Source: JBIOHJ01 sp044448905 (GTDB taxonomy: Bacteria; Bacteroidota; Bacteroidia; AKYH767-A; OLB10). Taken from it: a stretch of DNA of 22,363 nt. Of the stretch, positions 1 through 6,645 are shown one piece after another. Under the pieces are notes generated by a model. That model made no database searches. It was not told the origin of the DNA and was given only the letters and a program-made list of their open reading frames with translations. The stretch lies in the NCBI GenBank assembly GCA_044448905.1, contig JBIOHJ010000047.1, positions 1 through 22,363 of the forward strand, given 5' to 3'. A program made the translations under genes and the position numbers. Numbering within the stretch: position 1 is the first letter of the stretch; each line of letters begins with the position of its first letter.

Positions 1-2
1 GT

Positions 3-1682
3 TTTACCTATACCTTATACAAAGCATTCTTTCGCCCCGTAAGCGATCTTAATAAAAAGAAAGGCAAAAACCTTAAACTAATTTCTTACGAAAATTTCCA
101 GGGAAAAATTATTCGCAACATCACCATAAGCACCTTCGACCCTTTTGGTTATGATATAAATGATACTATTAAATCACCCGGTAATTTCTGGACTAAAGCT
201 GGCAATAAGCTGCATTTAAAAACCTCGCCCTTTGCTCTGCGTAACCAACTGTTGTTTCATAAAGGAGATACGCTCGATGAATTGGAAATAAAAGAATCCG
301 AACGACTCCTGCGTTTGTTGCCTTACCTGAAGGAGGTGGTTATTTACCCGGTTAAAGCCGGAAATGATTCTGTTGACATTTATATTCGTGAAATTGATGT
401 GTGGACCACCATCATAAAATTAACAAGCGCAGGTAATGATACAAAAATACAGCTGATTGAAAAAGATTTTTTCGGCACTGGTCACCAGTTAGACAACAGC
501 ATCCGGTTTGTTCCTGATAATAATAATATTTACGAAGGAATTTACACCATTCCCAATTTCAAAAATACTTTTATCGCCACTACATTATATTACAAAGCCG
601 ATTTCGATTCTCTTTTTTACAAAGGCATCAGCATAAACCGCCTGTTTTATTCACCGCTTGCAAAATGGGCAGGGGGTATTGCTTTCTCAAATATTACTAC
701 GTCCGATACCTTATTTTATACTGATGTCATTAAAACAATTCCTGATGTAAAATACAATCAATACGATGTTTGGGGAGGAAAAAGCTGGCAGTTGTTTAAA
801 GGCTTCACTGATGTAAGTCGTATAACTAATTTAATTTTAACAGCACGCTATCTGAATACCGATTTTCTTTCTAATCCATTAACAGGAACCGATACGTTAG
901 GTTTCATTTCGGATGAAAAGTTTTACTTTACAGGATTGGGGGTATCCCAACGAATTTACATAAAGGATACATATATTTTCGAGTTCGGGTTGCCCGAAGA
1001 TGTTCCTACAGGACAGGTAATTTCTTTTACTGTCGGAAAACAAAATAAAAGTTTCGTAAACCGTACCTACTGGGGTATGCGCATCGGCTGGGGTAACTAC
1101 CTCAATCATTCAGGTTACTTTTCTGCAAATGTGGAATATGGAATTTTTAAAAATTCTTCCCGTATTGAACAAGGTGTATTTTCAGCAGACATCACTTATT
1201 TCACCAACCTGCTCGAAATCGGTAAATGGAAATTGCGACAGTTTTTTAAGCCAAGACTAACGTTAGGTACAAATCGTTTTCCCACTGATGCGCTTACCAT
1301 CAATGAACAAAACGGCATACCGGGATTTAACAGCACCATTCTTTATGGAACAAAACGGCTGGTCTTTTCCACACAAACCCAGTTTTATGCTCCATTCTCC
1401 CTAATTGGTTTTCGTTTTGGTCCATTTCTAAATTTAACAGGCGCATTGATCTCACCTGATAATGTCAGTCTTTTTCAAAGCAGGCTTTATTCATCCATCG
1501 GTTTTGGAATTCTTATTCGAAACGAGCTGCTTGTCTTAAACACGTTTCAGGTTTCAATTGCGTTCTACCCTTCAATCCCGGGACTAAGCAATAACCTGCT
1601 CAAATTAAATTCTATCAAGTCCTACGATTTTCAGTTTCGCGATTTTGATCTTGAAAAACCCGGCATAGTAACATTTCAATAA
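3..1682 (+). CDS. BamA/TamA-like outer-membrane protein with POTRA domain (5' end outside window)
   Basis: Reading frame 3 is open from the first bases of the window to TAA at 1682, so this is the C-terminal 559 residues of a longer gene. The TTG at 252 is an internal codon, not a start. The segment around residues 60-110 of the visible part (RNQLLFHKGDTLDELEIKES, then ERLLRLLPYLKEVVI) has the pattern of a POTRA domain of the Omp85 family. The rest is rich in alternating aromatic/hydrophobic strands, as expected for a C-terminal outer-membrane beta-barrel. Omp85 proteins insert or secrete proteins, or move lipids, at the outer membrane; which job this paralogue does cannot be told. The protein ends in VTFQ, close to but not exactly the terminal aromatic of typical barrels. 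The next gene starts 12 nt downstream and may be co-transcribed. The family is fairly sure; the exact role is unknown. Confidence 0.8.
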   Translation, partial: FTYTLYKAFFRPVSDLNKKKGKNLKLISYENFQGKIIRNITISTFDPFGYDINDTIKSPGNFWTKAGNKLHLKTSPFALRNQLLFHKGDTLDELEIKESERLLRLLPYLKEVVIYPVKAGNDSVDIYIREIDVWTTIIKLTSAGNDTKIQLIEKDFFGTGHQLDNSIRFVPDNNNIYEGIYTIPNFKNTFIATTLYYKADFDSLFYKGISINRLFYSPLAKWAGGIAFSNITTSDTLFYTDVIKTIPDVKYNQYDVWGGKSWQLFKGFTDVSRITNLILTARYLNTDFLSNPLTGTDTLGFISDEKFYFTGLGVSQRIYIKDTYIFEFGLPEDVPTGQVISFTVGKQNKSFVNRTYWGMRIGWGNYLNHSGYFSANVEYGIFKNSSRIEQGVFSADITYFTNLLEIGKWKLRQFFKPRLTLGTNRFPTDALTINEQNGIPGFNSTILYGTKRLVFSTQTQFYAPFSLIGFRFGPFLNLTGALISPDNVSLFQSRLYSSIGFGILIRNELLVLNTFQVSIAFYPSIPGLSNNLLKLNSIKSYDFQFRDFDLEKPGIVTFQ

Positions 1683-1694
1683 AATTAATTCACC

Positions 1695-2261
1695 ATGAAA
1701 ATAGTAAACCACATAAAAAAAATCTGGCATCTCCTCAAAGAAACCTTCAACGAATTTATTGACGACAATGCGATTAAATTAAGTGCATCGTTATCCTATT
1801 ATACTATTTTCTCTTTGCCTCCGCTGCTCATAATCATTATAAGTTTATGCGGATTTTTTTTCGGTGCAGAGGCTGTGCGGGGCGAACTCTTTGGGCAGAT
1901 TAACGGGCTGGTCGGAAACGATGCTGCGCTGCAAATCCAGGAGGCAATTAAAAACGTAAAACTTTCCGGCAGCAGTGCTTTTGCAACAACCGTAGGCATC
2001 ATAATTTTACTCATCGGGGCAGCCTTCACCGCTTTTCTTTTTATGATTGGCAAGTTCGCTATCGGTGCTTACCTCGGAAGTTCGGCCGTTGCTTCCATCT
2101 ATGGCGCTGCAGGATCTGTCATTTTAATTCTGGTTTGGGTTTATTATTCAGCCATCATACTCTATTTCGGAGCCGAGTTTACCAAAGTGTATGCACTTGC
2201 GCATGGAAAAAAAATAATTCCTAATCAATACTCCGTTCGAATTGAGAAAGTAAAAAATTGA
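1695..2261 (+). CDS. YihY/BrkB-family inner-membrane protein, internally shortened
   Basis: The 188-residue product starts like a YihY/BrkB protein (NAIKLSASLSYYTIFSLPPL at residues 25-44, then a membrane helix) and ends like one (FLFMIGKFAIGAYLGSSAVA, YGAAGSV, then VWVYYSAIILYFGAEFTKVY). Family members are usually close to 300 residues. Here the N-terminal half (to about VGIIILLIGA, residue 109) runs straight into the C-terminal block (FTAFLFMIGK, residue 111). About 110 residues, containing the central membrane helices, are therefore missing with the frame intact. The family is membrane-bound and of poorly defined function; the old label 'ribonuclease BN' is considered wrong. The product may be non-functional or a minimal variant. 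It sits 12 nt after the outer-membrane protein gene. Family assignment is firm; the status of the shortened form is inference. Confidence 0.85.
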   Translation: MKIVNHIKKIWHLLKETFNEFIDDNAIKLSASLSYYTIFSLPPLLIIIISLCGFFFGAEAVRGELFGQINGLVGNDAALQIQEAIKNVKLSGSSAFATTVGIIILLIGAAFTAFLFMIGKFAIGAYLGSSAVASIYGAAGSVILILVWVYYSAIILYFGAEFTKVYALAHGKKIIPNQYSVRIEKVKN

Positions 2262-2295
2262 AGCATGGAAACTTTGCTGAAGTTTGTATGTTAAA

Positions 2296-2362
2296 TGTGT
2301 GAATGATGTAATTCTTTTCAGGAATTGTGTAACGCTTATCCTGTTTAACGTGCTAACCTTTG
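2296..2362 (+). promoter_or_regulatory. Regulon promoter module, copy 1
   Basis: A TGTGTGAATG box starts at 2296. TGTAAT follows at 2307 and TGTAAC at 2328 (21 bp apart). AACCTTTG at 2355-2362 is the presumed -7 box, 27 bp after the second TGTAAC. The predicted transcript starts near 2368, which rules out the TTG at 2360 as a start codon and favours the ATG at 2393. Confidence 0.8.
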
Positions 2363-2392
2363 CTTTGTGAAAATTTATTAAACCAAAATAAC

Positions 2393-2722
2393 ATGTTGGA
2401 CACATCCAAAATCATTCCGATAAAAATCGGGAAAAACCTAAAACACCGTCATATTATTTCCGGATTACGGAGAAAAACTATAAATGAATTTGAACTGGTA
2501 TTTTTTGAGAATGGCAGGGAGAAAATGGTGCTCGCAAAAGGCAGTGCTGCTTTTATGAAGTGGACAAAAAGTCAGCTTTGCAAAGCACGCCCTTATATAC
2601 ACGGATTGCTTATGCTGCGTCATAGGGGTGCTTTAAAGTTCGAAGCCATTACAGATAAAAGGAATCGTAACATTCGTAGTGACATTGCTAGGCAGCTGCC
2701 GGCTATTAAGCAACAAAGCTGA
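2393..2722 (+). CDS. Small basic protein of unknown function
   Basis: The 109-residue product begins MLDTSKIIPIKIGK. The frame is open back to a TTG at 2360, but that codon lies inside the predicted -7 box of promoter copy 1, so the ATG at 2393, 31 nt after the box, is chosen. The protein is rich in Lys and Arg, has no signal peptide or membrane segment, and probably stays in the cytoplasm. A central stretch (FELVFFENGREKMVLAKGSA) looks like beta strands; the C-terminal part carries many basic residues. I do not recognise the family. It is the first gene of the promoter series and is followed 32 nt later by a secreted lipocalin-like gene that may share its transcript. Confidence 0.75.
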   Translation: MLDTSKIIPIKIGKNLKHRHIISGLRRKTINEFELVFFENGREKMVLAKGSAAFMKWTKSQLCKARPYIHGLLMLRHRGALKFEAITDKRNRNIRSDIARQLPAIKQQS

Positions 2723-2754
2723 AAATTCAACGACCAAAGTAATTCACTAAAAAT

Positions 2755-3231
2755 ATGTGGCGAAAATTCACCGGGCTTATTGTTTTAAATTGCTGTATAT
2801 TTTTTAATATACAAGCACAGGATATTATTCCGCCAAAGCTTTTGCATCTGCAGGGAACCTGGATGATGGCGGTAAATGATAAAAATATATTTCAGCAGTG
2901 GAAGAAAGAAAATGGCAATACGTTGTCGGGTATCTCATTCACCATTAGTGATAAAAATGACACCACGCTGCTTACCATATTCACCATTGTTGCAGAGCCA
3001 GGTGGTGTATATTACATACCCATTTTAAAATCTGCTAATAATACTATTCCTTCAAAATATAAGTTGATGAATAAAAGCGATTCAATATTTATTTTTATAA
3101 GCAATGAAATTGAATTCCCGCAACGAATTACTTATGAATTTAACGATGAAGCGCTTTCGATAAACGAACAGGGAACTTTTAAAGGTGAAAATAAAAGTGT
3201 TGCTTTAATATATAAGAAAATTAAGAAATAA
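2755..3231 (+). CDS. Secreted lipocalin-like (DUF6265-type) protein
   Basis: The 158-residue product starts with a signal peptide (hydrophobic LIVLNCCIFF, cleavage probably after IQAQ near residue 21). The mature part opens with LQGTWMMAVNDKNIFQQWKK and then GNTLSGISFTI, resembling the 'GxW ... EEW ... G' opening of DUF6265/lipocalin-like small beta-barrels common in Bacteroidota. It is expected in the periplasm. No ligand or function can be assigned. It lies 32 nt after the 109-aa gene with no promoter module of its own, so co-transcription from copy 1 is likely. Confidence 0.65.
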   Translation: MWRKFTGLIVLNCCIFFNIQAQDIIPPKLLHLQGTWMMAVNDKNIFQQWKKENGNTLSGISFTISDKNDTTLLTIFTIVAEPGGVYYIPILKSANNTIPSKYKLMNKSDSIFIFISNEIEFPQRITYEFNDEALSINEQGTFKGENKSVALIYKKIKK

Positions 3232-3278
3232 CCCGTTTCGTTTTTAATTCCTTCTCATTTCATCTTTTAAGAATACCG

Positions 3279-3294
3279 TCCGTCAGCTGACGGA
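3279..3294. repeat. Perfect 16-bp palindrome abutting promoter copy 2
   Basis: TCCGTCAGCTGACGGA is a perfect palindrome that ends one base before the TGTGTGAATG box of promoter copy 2. It has no loop and no following T-run, so it is a poor terminator. It could be a dispersed palindromic element or an operator. Confidence 0.7.
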
Positions 3295-3361
3295 TGTGTG
3301 AATGATGTAACTCTTTTCTAAAGTTTTGTAACAATTGTCAGCATTAAGGGGCTCACCTTTG
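3295..3361 (+). promoter_or_regulatory. Regulon promoter module, copy 2
   Basis: TGTGTGAATG lies at 3295, TGTAAC at 3306 and TGTAAC at 3327, and CACCTTTG at 3354-3361. The spacings are 11, 21 and 27 bp, identical to copy 1. The beta-barrel gene starts 26 nt after the -7 box. Confidence 0.85.
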
Positions 3362-3386
3362 CAACTTAATTTCTAAATAAAAAAAT

Positions 3387-4085
3387 ATGAAAAAATTTAA
3401 TAATAAAATTACCGCATGCCTTTGCGCTGCCGTACTATTATGTGCAGTATCATTAAATGCTGTTGCCCAGGAAACATCGTCAGCAAAGAAAACTGAATTC
3501 GGCTTTCGGTTCATGCCTACATATTCTTCATTCGACATGAAAACATCTGAAGGCGGCACCGTAAGCGGGGATGTAACGCTTGGTTTTGGAATGGGCGCCT
3601 TGCTCGGATTCAGTTTCTCCAATCATGTGGGAATCCAGGGAGAGCTTATTTACAGTTCCGTTTCACAAAAATTTAATGATAAGGATGTTCAGCATAAAGT
3701 CAGTTTAAAGTATATCAATGTTCCTTTGCTGCTAACGTTGAATACAGGAAAATCAAAGGTGATTAACTTAAATATAGTGGGAGGCCCGCAGATTGGTTTT
3801 AATGTCGGAAGCAGCATTACTACTTCAGGTACGGCTGACGCCAATAATACGCAACCCGTATTGTCAGTTAAGAAAGGCGACCTCGGAGTTGCTTACGGTG
3901 CAGGTGCTGACATTGCGCTTACTTCAGCTCATACGCTCCTTCTCAGCTTGGGATACCGAGGTGTGTTAGGTTTGGTTGACATCAGCGACCAGAGCTCATC
4001 AATCACCACAGACTCCTATTACGTGCTTGACCGCACCCATTTAAAAACAAATTCCGTTTATGCAGGGTTAACTCTTATGTTTTAA
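3387..4085 (+). CDS. Outer-membrane beta-barrel (porin-family/OmpA-barrel-like) protein
   Basis: The 232-residue product has a signal peptide (ITACLCAAVLLCAVSLNAVA, cleavage likely before QETSS). It continues with alternating strands typical of the small Bacteroidota outer-membrane barrels (PF13568-like): FGFRFMPTYSSFDMK, a long glycine-rich strand FGMGALLGFSFSNHVGIQGE, YINVPLLLTLN, VGGPQIGFNVGS, and the C-terminal TNSVYAGLTLMF ending in Phe, the usual barrel-insertion signal. Its substrate or structural role is unknown. It has its own regulon promoter (copy 2) and terminator, so it is probably monocistronic. Confidence 0.85.
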   Translation: MKKFNNKITACLCAAVLLCAVSLNAVAQETSSAKKTEFGFRFMPTYSSFDMKTSEGGTVSGDVTLGFGMGALLGFSFSNHVGIQGELIYSSVSQKFNDKDVQHKVSLKYINVPLLLTLNTGKSKVINLNIVGGPQIGFNVGSSITTSGTADANNTQPVLSVKKGDLGVAYGAGADIALTSAHTLLLSLGYRGVLGLVDISDQSSSITTDSYYVLDRTHLKTNSVYAGLTLMF

Positions 4086-4129
4086 GAGTAACCGCGAAAA
4101 TAAATAAAACACATTTTCAATCCATTCAC

Positions 4130-4163
4130 AAAGCCCGTTCGTCACCTGGACGGGCTTTTGTTT
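4130..4163 (+). terminator. Rho-independent terminator after the beta-barrel gene
   Basis: AAAGCCCGT and ACGGGCTTT form a 9-bp stem with an 11-nt loop, followed by TTGTTT. It closes the unit at 3387-4085 and insulates it from promoter copy 3, which starts 25 nt later. Confidence 0.85.
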
Positions 4164-4187
4164 ATGATAAGCCGTTCCATCGGTAAA

Positions 4188-4254
4188 TGTGTGAATGTTG
4201 CAACTCTTTTCCGGAATTGTGTAACGCTTTCACGGTTTAAAGGGGTCACCTTTG
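4188..4254 (+). promoter_or_regulatory. Regulon promoter module, copy 3
   Basis: TGTGTGAATG lies at 4188. The first half-site is TGCAAC (4199, one change), the second TGTAAC (4220), and the -7 box is CACCTTTG (4247-4254). Spacings are 11, 21 and 27 bp. A TTGAA-N6-TTCAC repeat follows at 4259-4274. The box overlaps a TTG codon at 4252, which therefore cannot be the translation start of the next gene. Confidence 0.85.
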
Positions 4255-4287
4255 TTCTTTGAAAATGTATTCACAAAAAACACTAAA

Positions 4288-4608
4288 ATGAAAAAATTAA
4301 CTGTGTATATAATGACCGCATTGCTGTCATTAACGTTTATTCCAACGCAAATGAAAGCGGGTGCGGAATTTGTTCCTATTTCAATGGCTGCTCCCAAACC
4401 GGTTGAATCACCCGAATTCAGGGCTTTACTCGCGAGGTTAGATGAAATTAAAGCGCTGGATAAGTCAAAACTGAATTCGACTGAAAAGAAACAATTGCGT
4501 AAAGAAGTACGCTCGATAAAAAAAAATCTTAGAGAAAATCATGGAGGAATTTATCTTTCTGTCGGTGCAATAATAATTATCGTACTGCTGTTAATTCTTT
4601 TGCTTTAA
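4288..4608 (+). CDS. Small exported protein with a charged helix and C-terminal membrane anchor
   Basis: The 106-residue product starts MKKLTVYIMTALLSLTFIPT, a signal peptide. A strongly charged helical stretch follows (residues about 46-85: ALLARLDEIKALDKSKLNST, EKKQLRKEVRSIKKNLRE), and the protein ends in a hydrophobic helix (VGAIIIIVLLLILLL) with no tail. The middle is likely coiled-coil. This architecture recurs in short uncharacterised Bacteroidota envelope proteins that I recall being mislabelled as tRNA-synthetase-like because of the charged helix. The start at 4288 is preferred over an upstream TTG because that TTG lies in the -7 box. The 51-aa membrane peptide gene follows 81 nt later. 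Confidence 0.8.
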   Translation: MKKLTVYIMTALLSLTFIPTQMKAGAEFVPISMAAPKPVESPEFRALLARLDEIKALDKSKLNSTEKKQLRKEVRSIKKNLRENHGGIYLSVGAIIIIVLLLILLL

Positions 4609-4689
4609 GAATTGCAATTGAATCAGAAAATAAGCTTGAAACAAATCGAATATACATTTTAAATCAGTTACCCTTTTAAAACAACTATC

Positions 4690-4845
4690 ATGGGAAATTT
4701 ACTTTATGTTATTGCAGTTATATTAATCATTGGATGGCTCATTGGGTTTGTCGGCTATAGTGCCGGAGGCCTCATCCACGTTCTTCTTGTTATTGCAATC
4801 ATTGCGGTAATACTGCGGGTTATACAAGGAAGAAAGATTCTTTAA
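4690..4845 (+). CDS. lmo0937-family 51-aa membrane protein
   Basis: A short gene runs from the ATG at 4690 to TAA at 4845. The 51-residue product begins MGNLLYVIAVILIIGWLIGF, continues with a Gly-rich turn (VGYSAGG), has a second hydrophobic helix (HVLLVIAIIAVILRV), and ends in a basic tail (QGRKIL). This two-helix pattern with 'GWLIGF' and 'LIHVLLVIAIIAVI' matches the lmo0937 family of tiny membrane proteins, often found next to CsbD and other stress genes. It has no promoter module of its own and probably shares the transcript of copy 3. Function is unknown. Confidence 0.88.
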   Translation: MGNLLYVIAVILIIGWLIGFVGYSAGGLIHVLLVIAIIAVILRVIQGRKIL

Positions 4846-4884
4846 AAATCATTCTACACCTGCTTAAGTAAAACCAAACTATTA

Positions 4885-4951
4885 AGTGTGAATGATGTAA
4901 CTCTTTTCAGGAATTGTACAACGTTTTAAGTAATTAATGAACTCACCTTTG
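4885..4951 (+). promoter_or_regulatory. Regulon promoter module, copy 4 (csbD)
   Basis: AGTGTGAATG lies at 4885, TGTAAC at 4896, the second half-site TACAAC (two changes) at 4917, and CACCTTTG at 4944-4951. Spacings are again 11, 21 and 27 bp. GTGAA-N6-TTCAC follows at 4956-4971. The csbD ATG is 40 nt after the -7 box. Confidence 0.85.
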
Positions 4952-4990
4952 TACCGTGAAAATTCATTCACAATATAAAAATTAAAAAAA

Positions 4991-5176
4991 ATGAATACAA
5001 CAGAAGTAAAAGGAAACTGGAATGAGCAGAAAGGCAAGTTCAAACAGAAATTTGCAACATTAACCGACAATGACCTGATGTTTGCTGATGGTAAGAAAGA
5101 TGAGATGCTTGGAAAACTTCAAATTAAGCTTGGCAAAACAAAAGAAGAATTGCACGAAATCATCGGAGCACTTTAA
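4991..5176 (+). CDS. CsbD-family stress protein
   Basis: The 61-residue product has the CsbD signature: VKGNWNEQKGKFKQKFATLT near the N-terminus, then DNDLMFADGKKDEMLGKLQI and a closing LGKTKEEL helix. CsbD proteins are small, hydrophilic helical proteins induced by general stress (sigma-B dependent in Bacillus); their molecular role is not settled. The gene is monocistronic between promoter copy 4 and a strong terminator. Its presence is the best clue that the promoter series is a stress regulon. Confidence 0.92.
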   Translation: MNTTEVKGNWNEQKGKFKQKFATLTDNDLMFADGKKDEMLGKLQIKLGKTKEELHEIIGAL

Positions 5177-5190
5177 CCAGGCTCTTTATT

Positions 5191-5234
5191 AAAAGGATAC
5201 CGTTTAGCGGGCACTCGTTAAACGGTCCTTTTTA
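5191..5234 (+). terminator. Rho-independent terminator after csbD
   Basis: AAAAGG and ACCGTTTA pair with TAAACGGT and CCTTTT, with a 2-nt bulge (AT) on the left arm. A T-run follows the right arm. Confidence 0.88.
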
Positions 5235-5272
5235 AATTACTTCTTAAAAATTCTAAAACAACAATCATTCAA

Positions 5273-5434
5273 ATGAAAAAAACAATTTTAACAATTGACA
5301 GGTTAACCAAAGCTAACAGAGAATATAATAACCGGATCCTTTTAAAATCAAACATCCTTACAGCACAACATTTATATGAAGAAAACAGAATCAAACAAAT
5401 TATGCCGGCTATTAGGTCACACCTGGCTTTATAA
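5273..5434 (+). CDS. Possible 53-aa small protein overlapping the next ORF
   Basis: The ORF runs from the ATG at 5273 to TAA at 5434. The product begins MKKTILTIDRLTKANREYNN and continues through LYEENRIKQIM; it is basic and helical, with no signal peptide. Its last 59 nt overlap the following ORF in another reading frame. Neither frame has a promoter module. It may be a true small gene, or the N-terminal half of one longer gene split by a frameshift near 5400. I do not recognise it. Confidence 0.4.
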   Translation: MKKTILTIDRLTKANREYNNRILLKSNILTAQHLYEENRIKQIMPAIRSHLAL

Positions 5435-5618
5435 AGATTATTCCAATTGTATGAAAGCAAATGGTGATAAATATGATTTTACAGCTTCCCGGGTTTGCAC
5501 ATTGTGCAGGAAGCACGGTTACTTTTACGATGAATGGCAAAGCGAAAAAAAAACCAAACTTGATTTTCAAAGCGATTCTCAATCCGCAAAACAACCTCCG
5601 CATTTACAGGTGCAATAA
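5376..5618 (+). CDS. Small Cys/His protein, possible zinc ribbon
   Basis: The 80-residue product contains CRLLGHTW near residues 10-17 and CTLCRKHGYF near residues 41-50. This Cys/His spacing, with 'LGHxW' before a CxxC knuckle, is like the short zinc-ribbon-type proteins of the DUF1660 kind. The tail is polar (QSDSQSAKQ). It is probably cytoplasmic. The ATG at 5376 lies inside the preceding ORF, and there is no obvious promoter immediately upstream. The protein looks real; the start could be further upstream if a frameshift has occurred. Confidence 0.6.
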   Translation: MKKTESNKLCRLLGHTWLYKDYSNCMKANGDKYDFTASRVCTLCRKHGYFYDEWQSEKKTKLDFQSDSQSAKQPPHLQVQ

Positions 5619-5680
5619 AAATCCTGACGCAATTTTTTGACATCACTCAAATAAATAAAGCCTGTTTCCCGGCAGGTCTA

Positions 5681-5747
5681 TGTGTGAATGATGTAATTCT
5701 TTTCTGTAATTGTGTAACGCTTATCAGCATACAGGCAGGCACCTTTG
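5681..5747 (+). promoter_or_regulatory. Regulon promoter module, copy 5
   Basis: TGTGTGAATG lies at 5681, TGTAAT at 5692, TGTAAC at 5713 and CACCTTTG at 5740-5747, with spacings of 11, 21 and 27 bp. GTGAA-N6-TTCAC follows at 5755-5770. It is placed to drive the four-gene operon 5787-8634. Confidence 0.85.
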
Positions 5748-5786
5748 TATTGTTGTGAAATTTCATTCACAAAATAACGAAACACA

Positions 5787-6170
5787 ATGACAACAAAAAA
5801 AAATTTAGGCATCTGGATGGATCATTCAAGCGCACATTTAATGGAATTCACACCCGATCCCATTGAAACAAACATCATTGAATCAAAATTTACTCACCAG
5901 GAAAAAGAGCATAGCCTGGGTAAGAGCGAACACATAATGCACAATAAGGAACAACATCAGCAATCAGAATATTACAAAAAGCTGGGCGAGACTATTATAA
6001 ATTATGATGCGGTAATTCTCTTTGGTCCCACTGATACAAAAGTTGAGCTGTTTAACATTTTAAGAGCCGATCATCGTTTCGCAAAAATAAAAATTGAAAT
6101 AAAACAAACGGATAAAATGACAGAGAACCAACAGCACGCTTTTGTCAGAGAATATTTTTCAAAAGGCTGA
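5787..6170 (+). CDS. Conserved Bacteroidota protein with 'GIWMDHSSAH' motif
   Basis: The 127-residue product begins with LGIWMDHSSAHLMEF, has a polar centre (HQEKEHSLGKSEHIMHNKEQ) and a C-terminal block YDAVILFGPTDTKVELFNIL followed by RADHRFAKIKIEIKQTDKMT. The opening strand-turn-strand and the 'VILFGP' segment resemble the bacterial release-factor-like (baeRF/eRF1 domain 3) proteins, but this is a distant impression and not a firm assignment. No signal peptide; cytoplasmic. The protein is rich in His and Glu. It is the first gene after promoter copy 5 and is followed after 58 nt by a membrane protein gene. The coding call is sure; the function is unknown. Confidence 0.85.
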   Translation: MTTKKNLGIWMDHSSAHLMEFTPDPIETNIIESKFTHQEKEHSLGKSEHIMHNKEQHQQSEYYKKLGETIINYDAVILFGPTDTKVELFNILRADHRFAKIKIEIKQTDKMTENQQHAFVREYFSKG

Positions 6171-6228
6171 TATACTTTTTTGATAAACAGCAGATCTCTG
6201 GATGGCTAATTAAAAAATATATATATAA

Positions 6229-6636
6229 ATGAGAAAGATAGCAATATCAGGATTGGTTGCAGGTGTTATTTTGTTAATCTTTAGTGAACTTGGATTGTAC
6301 ATTACCATTTGGTTTTTACCGGGTATTGCAATGGAATATTTCAGTCCGGCTTTTGATACGCAGCAAGACAGGATTATGATTTATTACATACATCCTTTCA
6401 TAATAAGTTTGGCACTCTCCTGGTTTTGGTCTCGCTTTAAAGGAGTTTTAACAGGTTCTTTTATTGCACGTGGCATCGAATTCGGATTGATATATGTATT
6501 GGTTGCAACCTTTCCAATGATGTGGCTTATTTATAGTGCAATGGATGTTTCGCTGGCAATGGTTGCAACATGGTTTGTACTGGCATTGATACAAGGTGTA
6601 ATTGCAGGATTAGTTTTTGAAAAAATGAATCCATAA
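6229..6636 (+). CDS. Four-helix membrane protein of unknown function
   Basis: The 135-residue product has four hydrophobic stretches: residues about 4-30 (ISGLVAGVILLIFSELGLYI), 50-67 (YYIHPFIISLALSWFW), 84-104 (FGLIYVLVATFPMMWLIYSA) and 108-130 (LAMVATWFVLALIQGVIAGL). It resembles small DUF1761-like inner-membrane proteins but lacks a signature I can name. It sits between the GIWMDHSSAH gene and the YceI gene (9 nt gap), so it is the second gene of the operon. Confidence 0.8.
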   Translation: MRKIAISGLVAGVILLIFSELGLYITIWFLPGIAMEYFSPAFDTQQDRIMIYYIHPFIISLALSWFWSRFKGVLTGSFIARGIEFGLIYVLVATFPMMWLIYSAMDVSLAMVATWFVLALIQGVIAGLVFEKMNP

Positions 6637-6645
6637 ATAAATCAA

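Noticed and set aside
252..254. Start codon of the first outer-membrane protein at 252
   Set aside because: The frame is open upstream to the window edge and encodes the first part of the POTRA-like region.
2360..2392. TTG start extending the 109-aa protein by 11 residues
   Set aside because: The codon lies inside the conserved -7 box of promoter copy 1, so it would not be in the mRNA.
4252..4287. TTG start extending the 106-aa exported protein by 12 residues
   Set aside because: The codon overlaps the -7 box of copy 3, and the signal peptide begins at the ATG at 4288.
2296..5747. CRISPR-like array from the regularly recurring motif
   Set aside because: Copies are 600-1000 bp apart with genes between them, and each sits at a fixed distance from a gene start.
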